Shown here: positions 51,901-61,908 of the stretch, in pieces
How the letters are laid out: every line of letters starts with the position of its first letter
How positions within the stretch are numbered: position 1 is the first letter of the stretch
Source of the DNA: Pseudomonas silvicola
GTDB taxonomy: Bacteria; Pseudomonadota; Gammaproteobacteria; Pseudomonadales; Pseudomonadaceae
Direction of reading: 5' to 3'
DNA: 64,000 bases
NCBI RefSeq assembly: GCF_026651855.1
Contig: NZ_CP093281.1
Location: forward strand, 558,001-622,000
Position numbers and translations under genes: made by a program
Notes under the pieces: generated by a model
The model's input: the letters and a program-made list of their open reading frames with translations, nothing else
Databases searched by the model: none
What the model was told of the DNA's origin: nothing

Positions 51901-53165
51901 TTACTGCGTGGCGAGCCAGCTTTTCTGCTCTTTGGTCAAATATTTAGCCCAGTCTTTCACCATGTCTTCAGTGTCGTTTTCACCCAGCAGGGTTTCCTGG
52001 CTGCTCTCTTTCACAATCACCGAGTTAAAGTAACCCCAGCCTTTCAGATGTGTCGGCATGGTTAAGGGCACATAGTTCGGATCGTTTAACTCTTTAAACC
52101 AGCCGGCAAACTGCGGTGTTTGATAGAAAGGATCCTGCTCTGCACCTTTATAAATCGGCAGGGTGCCAACAAATTTTGCCCATGCGAGGTTGTTGGTCTT
52201 ATTACTCAGGAAGGTGATGATGGCCAGGCAGAGATCTTTTTGTTTGCCCTGTTTAAACATCGCCCAGCCGGTATAACCAATGGTAGGGAAAGCTTTACCC
52301 GACGGCCCGACAGGCATCGGTGCAACGGCAAAATCATCGGCGGCCATGCTGTTTTTAATCGCAATCAGCGCATCGGGGTCCTGATCGAGCATGGCGCACT
52401 TGCCGGAATAGACCGGAACGATTTCGTTAAAGCCCAGTTCACACTGTCTTTTGGCGCGCCGCCTTGTTTGTACATGTCGACCAGCAACTGCGCCCCTTTG
52501 ATCGCTCCTGGCTGAGTCAGAGTACTGTTGCCGGATTTATCGAAGAAATCCGGTGAGCCTTTCATTGCCGCCATAAACATCATCCAGGCGTTGGTGCCGC
52601 CGACGCCGCCGCGCATACAGTAGCCGCTGATGCCGTTACCCAACTGGCTGATGCGTTTAGCATCGCTGGCAAACTCATCCATGGTTTTTGGCGGCTCACT
52701 CAATCCGGCCTGCTGGAACAGTTTCTTATTCCAGAACAGGGCGCGCAGGTAGAAGCCGTAAGGGATCATGGTGGCTTTGCCATTGGCGGCACGCGCCATC
52801 GCCAGCGTTTTATCGGTTAACTGGGCGGTGCCATCCCAATTTTTCAGGCGCGGTTCTAAATCTTCCAGCATATTGTTGCTGGCATACAGCCCTTGCCAGG
52901 TGTCGGGCATTTCCACCACATCGGGTACTTGCCCGCTTTGCAGCATGGTACCCAACTTCTCAAACGCCTGACCCCACGGCAGCGAGATCAGCTCAATTTC
53001 GTGCCGGGATGCTGGGTTTTGTATTCGGTCAGCATCTTCTGCAGCAGTTCAGTGCGGGGCGGGCTGGTAATCACCCACCACGGTTAATTTTGCCGCCATA
53101 CTGCTGAGTGCTGAACCCAATCCAATGGCTAAAACCAGTGCGTTAATCGCAAAACGAGTCGTCAT
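51901..53165 (-). CDS. Sugar-type ABC substrate-binding protein (frameshifted)
   Basis: The signal peptide is MTTRFAINALVLAIGLGSAL with SSMAA. The body is KLTVVGDYQPAPH, after a shift KLGTMLQSGQVPDVVEMPDT, WQGLYASNNMLEDLEPRLKN, NGKATMIPYGFYLRALFWNK, GSPDFFDKSGNSTLTQPGAI and SNKTNNLAWAKFVGTLPIYK. This is the SBP_1 (MalE-like) fold of about 420 residues. Although the type usually binds sugars, its neighbours are a PLP enzyme and RidA, so the ligand may carry an amino or sulfur group. Only two frameshifts are present (near 53050 and 52435). Confidence 0.88.
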
Positions 53166-53190
53166 TGCAGCTTCTCCTGGGAGTGAGTGA

Positions 53191-54340
53191 TTATGCGCGG
53201 GTTGCGGTAGCCAGCGCCTGTTGCAGGTCGTTCCAGAGGTCTTCGGTCTCTTCCAGACCAATCGAGATGCGGATCAAACGTGGCGAGACGCCGAAATCAA
53301 CGGCTGAGTTAAATTCGCTGGCTTGATTGATGACTGAGATGGCGGGCATCACCAGACTTTCGAATCCACCCCAACTCACCCCCTATGGAATAGTGGCGCG
53401 TTGCAGAAGGCGGGGATATCGGGATTTGTTCGGTTACTTCAAATGCAAACAGCTTTCACTGTAACCGCGCAGCGATGACCAGGATTGGGGGCCAAACCGG
53501 GATGGCAACTGCCGTAACCTGTGGATGCGGCACAGCTTCGTGCCAGTTCCATGCCGCTTTGGGTGCTGCTTCATGCGCAGGGGCAGCGTGCGCAGACCAC
53601 GATCGCAATGAGGCTTCATGCGCCGATAGCTTGCCGCCGAGAGGGGCTGATGTGGCGTGATATTGCTGATGTGCTGTTGACTCCGGCAATGACCAGCGGC
53701 CACCACATCATCAGGCCCGCTGATGTATTTCGATGCCGGTGAGTGCACCACGATGTCGATCCCACACTGCAACGGCTGCTGAAATCGGCGACGCCCAGCT
53801 GTTATCGATAATGGTGACCGCACCAGCATCACGCGCCAGCGTGGCCAGTTTATTCAGGTCCAACTCGCTCATCACCCAACTCACCGGACTTTCCGGTAGA
53901 GCAGGCTGGCACCCGGCAGCGCGGCACGAATTGCCTCTTCATCATCACCATCGACGAACTCTGGTGATACCAAAACGCTGGCAGAAGCACGCAGGGAAGC
54001 GATACGTATCGGGATAGACGATTGACACACACCACTTGCGCCGGGTTGCACGCTGAGAATGGCATTGCTGATGGCGGCCATGCCACTGCCGAACGCCGCA
54101 AGCTCGCCCCCCTTCCAATGCGGCAGAACTTTCTCTCCTGCAGCGTCGGACCGTGATCATCGACGCGAATAGAGCGGCTTTCGATCGCTTTTTCGCCACG
54201 GAAGCGGGCAATCATGCTGTCGTGTAATCGCTGAAGGTGAACAGTGACGATTGGTAGATCGGCGGGGTGACCGCGCCTTTTTCATGGCGTAAATCATGGG
54301 ACAAAAGCGTTTGTTGCGAGACAGGTTTATCGTTTGGCAT
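53191..54340 (-). CDS. Cys/Met-metabolism PLP-dependent enzyme (gamma-synthase/beta-lyase family; heavily frameshifted)
   Basis: It starts MPNDKPVSQQTLLSHDLRHE with KGAVTPPIYQSSLFTFSDY, the exact opening of cystathionine gamma-synthase/beta-lyase relatives. The R.NPT-type region and 'GGRACGVRQWHGRHQQCHSQ' (family A.A..SGMAAI) are shifted. VTIIDNSWASP (Asp holding the PLP nitrogen) and a C-terminal FGVSWGGFESLVMPA, SPRLIRISIGLEETEDLWND are clear. The PLP lysine lies in the poorly readable part around 53690. The start overlaps the regulator stop by 14 bases, so both are one operon. The likely reaction is beta- or gamma-elimination. About eight frameshifts. Confidence 0.8.
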
Positions 54341-55025
54341 TGATGACATCCTTCATGTCGCGTTCAGTGATATCGAGAATTTGATGGCAAATGGCGCGCG
54401 CGGCTTCGCCATCCCGCTGGCAAATGCGTGAAGATCGCGGTGTAACGGGAAAGGTCGGCAAACAGTGCCTGCTCCGGTGGCGATTCAAAAAGGCGTGCAC
54501 ATGCTGTCGTAGATGCCGTTGAGCATTTGCAGCAGTAAAGGATTGCCGGAAGCGCGATAAATGCTGGTGTGAAACGCCCAGTCTTCGGCACCGGCTGAGC
54601 CGACCGCCAAATGTACGCGCTCCATTTCTATCAATCGCTGTTCCCGATTTCCAGCAGGTCTTCGGTGCTTGCACGCTGTGCAGCGAGCACAATTCCGATT
54701 GATAATGCGACGGACCTCCAGTGCGTGCAGCATATTGGCGGGTCATTTTTGAATCAGCAGCGAAGCTGTCGTTGATGCCGACATCTGCCTGCAAAAACGT
54801 GCCGCTGCCTTTCTTACGCAGAATGATGCCCAGTGCTTCCCAGCGTTTTAACGCCTCACGCACGGTGTTGCGGCTCACCCCGAGTTTTTCCGCCAGCTCG
54901 CGTTCAGGCGGTAAGCGACTCCCCGGTTGCGCACCGGATTGCGCCATAAAACGCGTGAGTGCATCAAGAATCAGCGTGTCACTGCGCGGTGTGGTTATCG
55001 GTTGAAGCTCAAAAGGGGATTGCAT
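54327..55025 (-). CDS. FadR-type GntR regulator with FCD domain (frameshifted)
   Basis: MQSPFELQPITTPRSDTLIL is followed by a winged helix: SGAQPGSRLPPERELAEKLG, VSRNTVREALKRWEALGIIL and RKKGSGTFLQADVG. The FCD domain, in shifted frames, has AEDWAFHTSIYRASGNPLLL (D..FH..I metal/ligand motif) and MLNGIYDSM, and ends with DITERDMKDVINAKR. It should sense the substrate or product of the downstream PLP/ABC genes. An inverted repeat directly before its start is a probable own operator. Three or four frameshifts are present. Confidence 0.85.
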   Translation of the reverse strand: MQSPFELQPITTPRSDTLILDALTRFMAQSGAQPGSRLPPERELAEKLGVSRNTVREALKRWEALGIILRKKGSGTFLQADVGINDSFAADSKMTRQYAARTGGPSHYQSELCSLHSVQAPKTCWKSGTAIDRNGARTFGGRLSRCRRLGVSHQHLSRFRQSFTAANAQRHLRQHVHAFLNRHRSRHCLPTFPVTPRSSRICQRDGEAARAICHQILDITERDMKDVINAKR

Positions 55026-55036
55026 AGCGCTGCCTT

Positions 55037-55061
55037 AATTGGTCCAACATCTCTACCAATT
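55037..55061. promoter_or_regulatory. Inverted repeat before the FadR-type gene, probable operator
   Basis: AATTGGT at 55037-55043 and ACCAATT at 55055-55061 are perfect arms around 11 bases. The left half also forms TTGGTCCAA. It begins 12 bases upstream of the regulator start codon. Confidence 0.65.
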
Positions 55062-55191
55062 TCATAGCAAGGCGCGTGCCATTTTTTTATGCCTGATTTA
55101 ATTGACGTTTCTGGGCAGTAATAAGCAGGAGATCTGAGTTTTACTGGTGCAAGGCGAAAAAAAATGCACCGGGATGTCACAGCGAGGATAT

Positions 55192-55215
55192 AAAAAAGGC
55201 GCGAGTTAACGCGCC
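55192..55215 (-). terminator. Rho-independent terminator of the cupin gene
   Basis: Read on the minus strand, GGCGCG and CGCGCC pair around TTAACT and are followed by TTTTTTATA. It lies 22 bases after the cupin stop. Confidence 0.85.
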
Positions 55216-55236
55216 ATTTATATATGCGTAAATAAA

Positions 55237-55591
55237 TTAGCTGGCGTCAAAAATCACATACAGTTTACGCATCGTGTTTTCAATTACCCAGGTACCTTCA
55301 GTATTGGCTTCGAAGAAAAAGGAATCACCCGGTTTAAAATTTAGGGTTGCTTCGCCATCAGGAGTAAATGAACCTGTGCCGTTAAGAAAATGCATAATTT
55401 CAGCCTGTTTCACTGAGCGACGATAGGAACCTGCTGCGCATTCAAATATGCCCGTATCGATATCTTCTTTGCCGGGAATCACTTTCTGGATACCGGAAAG
55501 GGCAATAGTGCCGCTGCCCGGTAAGCCTTCCACGCTGCCCCAGGGTTCCATTGTTTCAATTAACGCCGGCTGTTCAATTTTGCACTTTCAT
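55237..55591 (-). CDS. Small cupin-domain protein (DUF861-like; one frameshift)
   Basis: ATG 55591 with AGGAAAG upstream gives MKVQ; after one shift the frame is clean: IEQPALIETMEPWGSVEGLP, KEDIDTGIFECAAGSYRRSV, AEIMHFLNGTGSFTPDGEAT and FKPGDSFFFEANTEGTWVIE. It is 118 residues with the 'E...L.G...LT.DG.....PGD....P.G..G.W' pattern of the Cupin_3/DUF861 (allantoin/ethanolamine-type) family. Such cupins often accompany amino-acid oxidases, as here. It has its own terminator and an upstream palindrome. Confidence 0.85.
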
Positions 55592-55626
55592 CGTTCTTTC
55601 CTGTAAGCAGACAATAGCACTCACCA

Positions 55627-55643
55627 CAATGCAAAGTGCATTG
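55627..55643. promoter_or_regulatory. Palindrome upstream of the cupin gene
   Basis: CAATGCA and TGCATTG are perfect 7-bp arms around AAG, 36 bases before the cupin start. A regulator site is likely, but the protein is unknown. Confidence 0.5.
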
Positions 55644-55858
55644 GGGAAAACTCAAACAGGATTAAGGCGATTGCAGTAAAACCTGAGGGATTTACGCCGT
55701 GCGAACATATTTGAATGATTATTCACGGCTTTGGCAGAAACTTTTGTTTCTCACCATGCTTCACGCTGCAAAGTGGGCGGCGTCCACACCCCCGATCGTC
55801 ATCTGAGTCGGTTCCAGGCGACGCCTGCCTGCACTTTGAAAGGGAGTGAGAGCGCCGC

Positions 55859-56623
55859 CTAACTCAGCGTTTGGCAGCATGGGCAGGGCTGCGCAACGGT
55901 GTTACCCAGAACACGGCGCAGGAAATCTTGCGTGCGCGCTTCTTGTGGCCGCAGTAACAGGTTGTCAGCGGGACCTTGTTCTACAATCTGTCCGCTGTGC
56001 AGGAAGCAGACGCGATCGGCCACTTCACGCGCGAACTGCATCTCATGGGTGACCACGATCATGGTCATCCCTTCACGGGCGAGATTGCGCATGACCTGCA
56101 GCACTTCACCCACTAATTCGGGATCAAGCGCAGAGGTGGGCTCATCAAACAGAATTGCTTTGGGCTGAAGGGCCAGCGTGCGGGCAATCGCCACGCGCTG
56201 TTGCTGTCCGCCAGATAACTGGGTTGGCCATGTTGATTTTCTCAGCCAGACCCACCATTGCCAGTAAGTCTTTGGCGCGCTTTTCCGCCACGTTGCGAGA
56301 TTCACCATTGACGTGAATCGGACCCTCCATCACGTTTTCCAGCACGCTGCGATGCGGGAAAGGTTGAAACGCTGAAACACCATGCCAATCTGACGCCGCA
56401 GGTCGTTAATGCTCTTGTGCTTGTTGTTGACGCGCTGGCCCAGTACGGTGATATCGCCGCCTTCATAGGTTTCAAGGCCGTTGATGCAGCGCAGTATGGT
56501 TGATTTACCTGAACCCGAAGGGCCAATCAGGCAAACCACTTCGCCTTCGCTGACCTTGAAACTCACGCCTTTCAGCACCTCAATGGGGCCGAATTTTTTG
56601 TGTACCTCATGAATTTCAATCAT
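55859..56623 (-). CDS. Polar amino-acid ABC transporter ATPase, GlnQ/ArtP type (frameshifted)
   Basis: MIEIHEVHKKFGPIEVLKGV is followed by Walker A GPSGSGKSTILRCINGLE, Q-loop GMVFQRFNL, the signature [15 protein letters not shown], Walker [21 protein letters not shown], and VTHEMQFAREVADRVCFLHS. The C-terminus ends CQTLS. The start overlaps the permease stop (ATGA). Frameshifts are near 56345 and 56230. It serves with the permease upstream and the divergent binding-protein gene. Confidence 0.9.
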
Positions 56624-57213
56624 CTCGCCCCTTTCATCTGACGTTTTTCCAGCTTCTTAGTGAGTGCCAGCAGCGGCAGCAAAGCAGACCAGATACAGCA
56701 GCCACCAGCGTGTACACCGTGGTGTTATCGAAGGTTGAGGCAGCATCAGCTGGCCCTGACGTGTCATTTCCGTCACCGCAATGGTCGAGTGCAAGCGCAG
56801 AGTCCTTGAGCATCATCACGAGCGTATTGCTGAACGGGGGTAAGGCAACATGAGCCTGAGGCAGCACCATCGCGGCGCATGGCTTTGCCATAACTTCATG
56901 CCCATTGATCGCGCGCGGCTAAGCGCCCGCGATCAACCGATTCAATGCCGGAACGAAATATTTCTGCGATGTAAGTGGAAAAGCAAAAGGCGATACCAAT
57001 AACACTGGCCTGAAACGAGGTGAGGGTGATGCCGATATCCGGGAAGACAAAGTAGATATAAAACAGCACCACAATCATCGGCAGACCGCGCGTGATATTA
57101 ATGATGCATGGCGATCGGCCATGAAATGATTTTCCACGGACACATTTTTGGCTGGCAATCAACCCCAATGGCGTACTGATTATCAGAGACAAAGGGTGAT
57201 ATAGAATCGTCAT
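56620..57213 (-). CDS. Polar amino-acid ABC permease (frameshifted, short N-terminus)
   Basis: MTILYHPLSLIISTPLGLIA is followed by NITRGLPMIVVLFYIYFVFP, SFQASVIGIAFCFSTYIAEI with FRSGIESVDRG, the EAA-loop region of HisM/GlnP proteins, and PPFSNTLVMMLKDSALA. The product of about 195 codons is shorter than the 215-230 usual for the family. Part of the first membrane segment may be lost upstream of 57213. Frameshifts are near 56925, 56870 and 56760. Confidence 0.8.
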
Positions 57214-57310
57214 TTCAGCCTTTCAATAAAAAGGGCGAGATGCCCACTTGGATCTGCTCCAGTCCATTTTGTTCTCCGGCTTGTAGTGTCACCCTAAAAT
57301 CAGGCGATAA

Positions 57311-57326
57311 ATTCATTATAATGAAT
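57311..57326. promoter_or_regulatory. Perfect 16-bp palindrome, operator copy 1
   Basis: ATTCATTATAATGAAT is fully symmetric. It shares TTCATTATARTGAA with a second site at 57501. Both lie in the 339-bp divergent region between the permease and binding-protein genes, in which I see no other gene. Confidence 0.75.
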
Positions 57327-57481
57327 ATCGTTGATAGCAAATCGCTGTCAATCTTTACTCTCATGACAGAGATAGCATTTACTTATTACGCTCATACGAA
57401 CAAGCTATAGGTGTGATATTTAGTGAAATCAAAGGCTTTATTGCTAATTTGTGAGTTGGCGCATTTTCATTAAATAAATCG

Positions 57482-57516
57482 TTGACAGCAGGTGTGCAAT
57501 TTTCATTATAGTGAAA
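57482..57516 (+). promoter_or_regulatory. Promoter with overlapping operator copy 2
   Basis: TTGACA at 57482-57487 and ATTATA at 57505-57510 are spaced by 17 bases, a good sigma-70 pair for the binding-protein gene at 57553. The near-palindrome TTTCATTATAGTGAAA (57501-57516) covers the -10 element, the expected place for a repressor. Confidence 0.7.
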
Positions 57517-57552
57517 AAGAGCATTATCCCTTTCATTGCACCCAGGTGAGCC

Positions 57553-58294
57553 ATGTCTGCCATTCGTTCCCCGTTGATGATCCTCGGCCTTACGGCTGCG
57601 TTGAGTTTCAATGCCAGTGCAGCGGTGTTAACCGCGGGTTCTCCGCCATCGAGTGCACCCACTACCTTCTCAATACCAAACGGGCAAGACGGGGTTTATG
57701 CCGGATGTGGCCGCAGAAGTGGCTAAACGTGAGCATTTGGACATCAATACAGCGCGAAAATCCTTTTTCCACGCTGATACAATCTGTTTTGCCGGAAAGA
57801 TTGACATGATAGTGGCGGAATGACACCGACTGAAGAAGCGCGCGAAACGTATTACGTTCTCAACCGGTGACGGCTTTTGGCGCATGGGATTGATCGTGCG
57901 GGATGATGACAATAAAAAGCGTATAACTCCTGGCAGGATCTTAAGGGTGAAGTGGTAGGCACCATGGCCGGTACTGATTATACCCAAAGCCTGATGGCCA
58001 GCGGTATTGCGAAAGAAGTGAAGGTCTACGACAGCCCTGCGGATCTGACGCGAGATTTGTCACTGGGTCGCGTGGCGGCCGGATTAAATGACATCCGATA
58101 TTAAAAGCGCAGGAAAAAGCCGGTGGATAAAAGGCATGCACGTGGTGGATGGTTATAAACCGGAGCATGTTTCCCCAATGGCATTCGGCGTGAAGAAAGG
58201 CAACGATGCGTTAATGGCGCAGATTAATAGCGCGTTAACCAGCAAAGAGGATGGCACGTTGCAGACGATTAAAACCAAATGGGGCATGCCCTGA
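57553..58294 (+). CDS. Amino-acid ABC transporter substrate-binding protein (frameshifted)
   Basis: The signal peptide MSAIRSPLMILGLTAALSFN with ASAAV leads to LTAGSPPSSAPTTFLNTKTG and, after a shift, GFMPDVAAEVAKREHLDI, KIDMIVAGMTPTEEARET-type sequence, WQDLKGEVVGTMAGTDYTQS and PMAFGVKKGNDALMAQINSA. The end is KTKWGMP. It is a family 3 periplasmic protein of about 250 residues and completes the transporter on the opposite strand. Frameshifts are near 57775, 57820 and 57925. Confidence 0.88.
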
Positions 58295-58345
58295 TTGATG
58301 ACACCCTTAAGCTCAGCTGACAGGGATGCGAATGGAATTCAGCCG

Positions 58346-58947
58346 ATGAATAAAGAACCGATCATCAAGGGGAGTCAGGCGCGCAGGAAGCGGATATCGG
58401 CTCCGCGTAAAACGTGTGCGCAGGCGCGGAATATGACCATTACTGAACTGGCGCTGCGTGGCGAATGTGCTCCGCTGGCGCGATCAGTCAGATCGAACGC
58501 AATCTGACCGAATCCGACAGTGCGTATGCTGGAACAACTGCGTCTGGTCTTAAAAGTCCCCTTTCGGCCTTTCTGGAAGGGCCGAAAGCTCACCTCGTGG
58601 TGCTGAGCATTATGTCCGGCGCGCAGCGGAACGCCCGCACTTTAACGTGGGTAAACAGGGCATTTCTAAACAGATGCTTTCCCCTCGGGCGACCATGGTT
58701 TGCAGTTCATGTTCATCCAATATCCCGGCAGGCGTGCAGTCCGCTGAGATGTTAATGGGGAAGGGGAAAAGCGGAGGCAGTGATGGCGGGTGAACTGATG
58801 CTGGAGATTGACGGCGATACCGTGCTTTTGACACCCGGTGACAGTTTTCAATTTCAGAGCCATCTACCGCACAACATTTTTAATCCGACGTCCAGTGACG
58901 CCACTGTGTTGTGGATCATGCATATTTCCTCTGAGCAACATTTATAA
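58346..58947 (+). CDS. XRE-cupin transcriptional regulator, PuuR-like (frameshifted)
   Basis: The start MNKEPIIKGSQ at 58346 is followed, in shifted frames, by an XRE helix-turn-helix: RNMTITELALR, AGAISQIERNLT and LEQLRLVLKVPFSAFLEGP. The C-terminal cupin reads GKQGISKQMLSPRAT, GELMLEIDGDTVLLTPGDSF and FQSHLPHNIFNPTSSDATV. This two-domain layout of about 195 residues is that of PuuR, which represses putrescine/gamma-glutamate amine catabolism. It lies between a binding protein and an amine/amino-acid oxidase. The palindromes at 57311 and 57501 are its likely operators. Confidence 0.85.
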
Positions 58948-58965
58948 AGATCAGGATTGAACATC

Positions 58966-60289
58966 ATGCGCATCAACGTGAATACCGTAGCAGACAGTGA
59001 AACTTTCCCCAGCGCGGTGGATGTCATCGTCATTGGCGGCGGGATTATTGGTACTTCCGTCAGTTATGCTTTGGCAAAGCGGGAACGTTCCGTGGCGCTG
59101 TTTGAAAAGCGTGATTGGCGGTGAGCAGTCAGGGACGCAACTGGGGCTGGGTCCGCCAGCAGAATCGCGATCTGTATGAAGCTGCCGATGGCGATACGCA
59201 GTTGCAGCGTTGGGAAGCGTTGAGCGGGAAATCGGACTCGATCTTGGCTTTAGCCGCCAGGGAATCACCTACGGCACGCTGAGGTGAAGGCGGATGTGGC
59301 GCGCTGGGAAGCCTGGGGCAAGCAGGCGAAACAAATCGGCTTTGTTAGCCACTTATTGACGGGCAAAGAGACGCGCGAGCGCATTGGTGAACAGGCCCAA
59401 TGGGTGGGCGGCGTGTGGTCACCGAGCGATGCGCGTGCCGAACCCTCCATGGCCGCACCGGCCATCGCCACGGGCGCGAAAAATCTGGGTGCTTCAGTCC
59501 ATCAAAACTGCGCGGTGCGTGGATTGGATATCAGTGGCGGGCGCGTCGCCGGTGTGTGGACCGAGCGCGGCTTAGTGAAAGCGAACCGGGTGATCTGCTG
59601 TGGTGGTGCCTGGAGTTCACGTTTCTGCAAACAGTATGGTGTTGAACTGCCGAGCGCCAATATTTTGGGTACAGCGTTTAAAACCACGGTGGCGCCGGAA
59701 GTGATTAAAGGGTGTCTGAGCATCGGCGGATTGTGCATTCGCCGTCGTCAGGATGGCAGTTACACCGTGGCACTCTCCGGTCGTGGGCAGATCGACCTGG
59801 CTCCGCAAAATATCCGCTATGCCACCAAATTTTATCCGATGTATCGCAGCAAAATTGCCAAAACTCAAAGTGCGCATCAACGGCTCTTTCTTTAATGGTC
59901 CGGAAGCCGCGGGTTCCTGGTCGAATCAGAGCTTATCGCCATTTGAAAAGATCCGTGTGCTCGATCCAGCCGGCGATCCGTCGATTGTACAGGAAGCGAT
60001 GCAACTGCTGGTTCAGTTTTACCCGGAACTTGCCGGGATCAAAGTGGATCATGCCTGGGGGGCTGGATCGACACCACGCCGGACCTGGTGCCAGTGATTG
60101 ATGAGATGGATACGGTGCCGGGCCTGTTTATCGCCTCAGGCTTCAGCGGCCATGGTTTCGGCATCGGTCTGGGCGGGCTTATTGTGTGCGCAGATGGTGA
60201 ATAACCAACCGCTGTTTACGGATGCTGAACCTTACAGTCTGGCGCGTTTTGCTAAAGGTAATGCGATTCGCGAACCGCAGATGATGTAA
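58966..60289 (+). CDS. FAD-dependent amino-acid/amine oxidoreductase, DadA/PuuB-like (frameshifted)
   Basis: The FAD site is DVIVIGGGIIGTSVSYALAK. After a shift come EQSGRNWGWVRQQNRDLYEA (family 'S.RN.G.VR'), GIGEQAQ/WVGGVWSPSDARAEPS, VKANRVICCGGAWSSRFCKQ and, near the end, VPVIDEMDTVPGLFIASGFS with GHGFGIGLGG. The length of about 440 codons is normal for DAO-type oxidases. Electron acceptor and substrate are not evident, but the regulator and transporter suggest an amino acid or amine. Frameshifts are near 59110, 59225, 59285, 59860, 60060 and 60180. A hairpin follows. Confidence 0.88.
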
Positions 60290-60334
60290 AAGCCTGCCAG
60301 GTACTGACCGATCGTGGCATCGTTAAAAGTGAAA

Positions 60335-60352
60335 GGCGGCCTTCAGGCCGCC
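60335..60352. terminator. Hairpin between oxidase and chemoreceptor genes
   Basis: GGCGGCC pairs with GGCCGCC around TTCA. It lies between convergent genes, 46 bases after the oxidase stop. Confidence 0.75.
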
Positions 60353-60376
60353 TGAGCATCGCTGATGGGGGATCAC

Positions 60377-61665
60377 TTAAACATCCAGTCGATGAATCAC
60401 ATTCACAAACTCATGTACGCCACTGTTTATTTCTCGCAGGCTGCGTGACAGCACGCTGATTTTATCCTGCTCGGTCACCACGAACTGTTTCACTTCACCT
60501 AACTGCTGCTCCATCTGATGAATCAGCATGGCGTTGTGCTCCACGACTTGAGTGATCTTTTTGGTTGCGCTGGAGGTGGAAGCCGCCAGACGCCGCACTT
60601 CATCCGCTACCACACTAAATCCACGCCCCGCTTCACCCGCGCGCGCGGCTTCAATCGCGGCATTTAACGCCAGGATATTGGTTTGTGAAGCAATCAGATT
60701 GATGGTTTCCACCACTTCGTTGATGCTTTTCGCCGAGGCATTTAACTGGGTGCCAATATCGGTGGCGGCATTGACCTGCACTGCCACCAGACCGGAGTTG
60801 CGGATGGTTTCATCCAGCACTTCGTTGGCGTTATCCGTTATTTGCGAAGTTTGTTCTGAGGTGGTGAGGGCAATATCAGCGACCCGTTTTGCCGCTTCAA
60901 CCCGCGTGGTGATATCGGAAGCAATTTTGATCACCTTGTACACTTTGCCGTCGGCATCAAACACGGATTGTAGCTCGCCTCCAGCCAGATACGTTCGCCT
61001 GCGGCGGTCTTCCGCTCAAAGCGCCCGACAAAGTGTTGTCCCTTAGCGATTTTGCGCCAGAACTCGGGATTTTCCCGATAAAAGTTATCGAAACAGAACA
61101 AGCGATGATGCTGACCGACAATCGTTTAGCTCGTAACCCATGTGTGTCAGGAAATTCGCGTTGGCTGTCAAAATATGACCATCGGGCGTGAATTCAATGA
61201 CGGCCATAGAGCGGTCGAGGGCGGTGATCACTGCCTCTTTATGCTCGAGTTCTTCATGTCGGGCAGTGATATCACTGGCGACTTTAATCACCTTATAGAC
61301 TTGCCCTTATCATCGCTCACCGGGAAATACGTTGCGCTCAGGTAGAAACGTTGGCGTTGTTTATTAAAGCGCTCAAAGATTCCTGTGACGGATTCACCTG
61401 AAGGCCAGCGTCTGCCAGAAAGCAAAGTACTCCGATGACTGGCTGTAGGCCGGGCTGCAGAAAATGCGATGATGCTGTCCCTGAATCTCATGCAGGCTGT
61501 AGCCGGTCACCTCAAGGAATTGCGGATTGGCGCTGAGGATTTCCTCCCACGCTGGGCGAAACTCAATCCACATGCCACATGTTGTTTGATTGCATTGATA
61601 TCTTTGAGTACATCGCCACTTTTATAAAATGGCAGAGAAAGGCTGGATTTCTTCACCCCAAACAT
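60377..61665 (-). CDS. Cytosolic PAS-PAS methyl-accepting chemotaxis protein (frameshifted)
   Basis: [20 protein letters not shown] opens the protein. No membrane span is seen. Two PAS domains follow: the first has a shifted 'GQHHRIF' segment, [20 protein letters not shown] and [17 protein letters not shown]; the second has [20 protein letters not shown] with MGYELN and a shifted LFCFDNF. The signalling domain is intact: [40 protein letters not shown] and [20 protein letters not shown]. Repeated 'GQHHR.FC' PAS motifs are typical of heme/FAD-type Aer-2-like or BdlA-like receptors. Frameshifts are near 60965, 61125, 61310, 61405 and 61545. Confidence 0.88.
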
Positions 61666-61822
61666 GTGTGACCTCAGGCGATATTATGTCATTGAACATA
61701 ATGCGTGCAGCTTTTGCCGCTCCGCTGAATTTCCTCAGCTGAACACTTTTCTTGCGATGTGCTTCTCTGCGCGTACGCAGGCTGGGTGTATTGAGTTTTG
61801 ATTGCCTGATGTTGTGGTAAAC

Positions 61823-61840
61823 GGACCGGTTACGGTCCGC
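61823..61840 (-). terminator. Hairpin downstream of the MFS gene
   Basis: CGGACCG and CGGTCCG pair around a 4-base loop. It lies on the minus strand 68 bases after the MFS stop. Only weak T-rich sequence follows. Confidence 0.6.
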
Positions 61841-61908
61841 TTTGATAAAGGTAGCTTAATTATCGGCGCGGTTTCCAGAACATTTAACTAAATGCATGAA
61901 AAAGCGTT

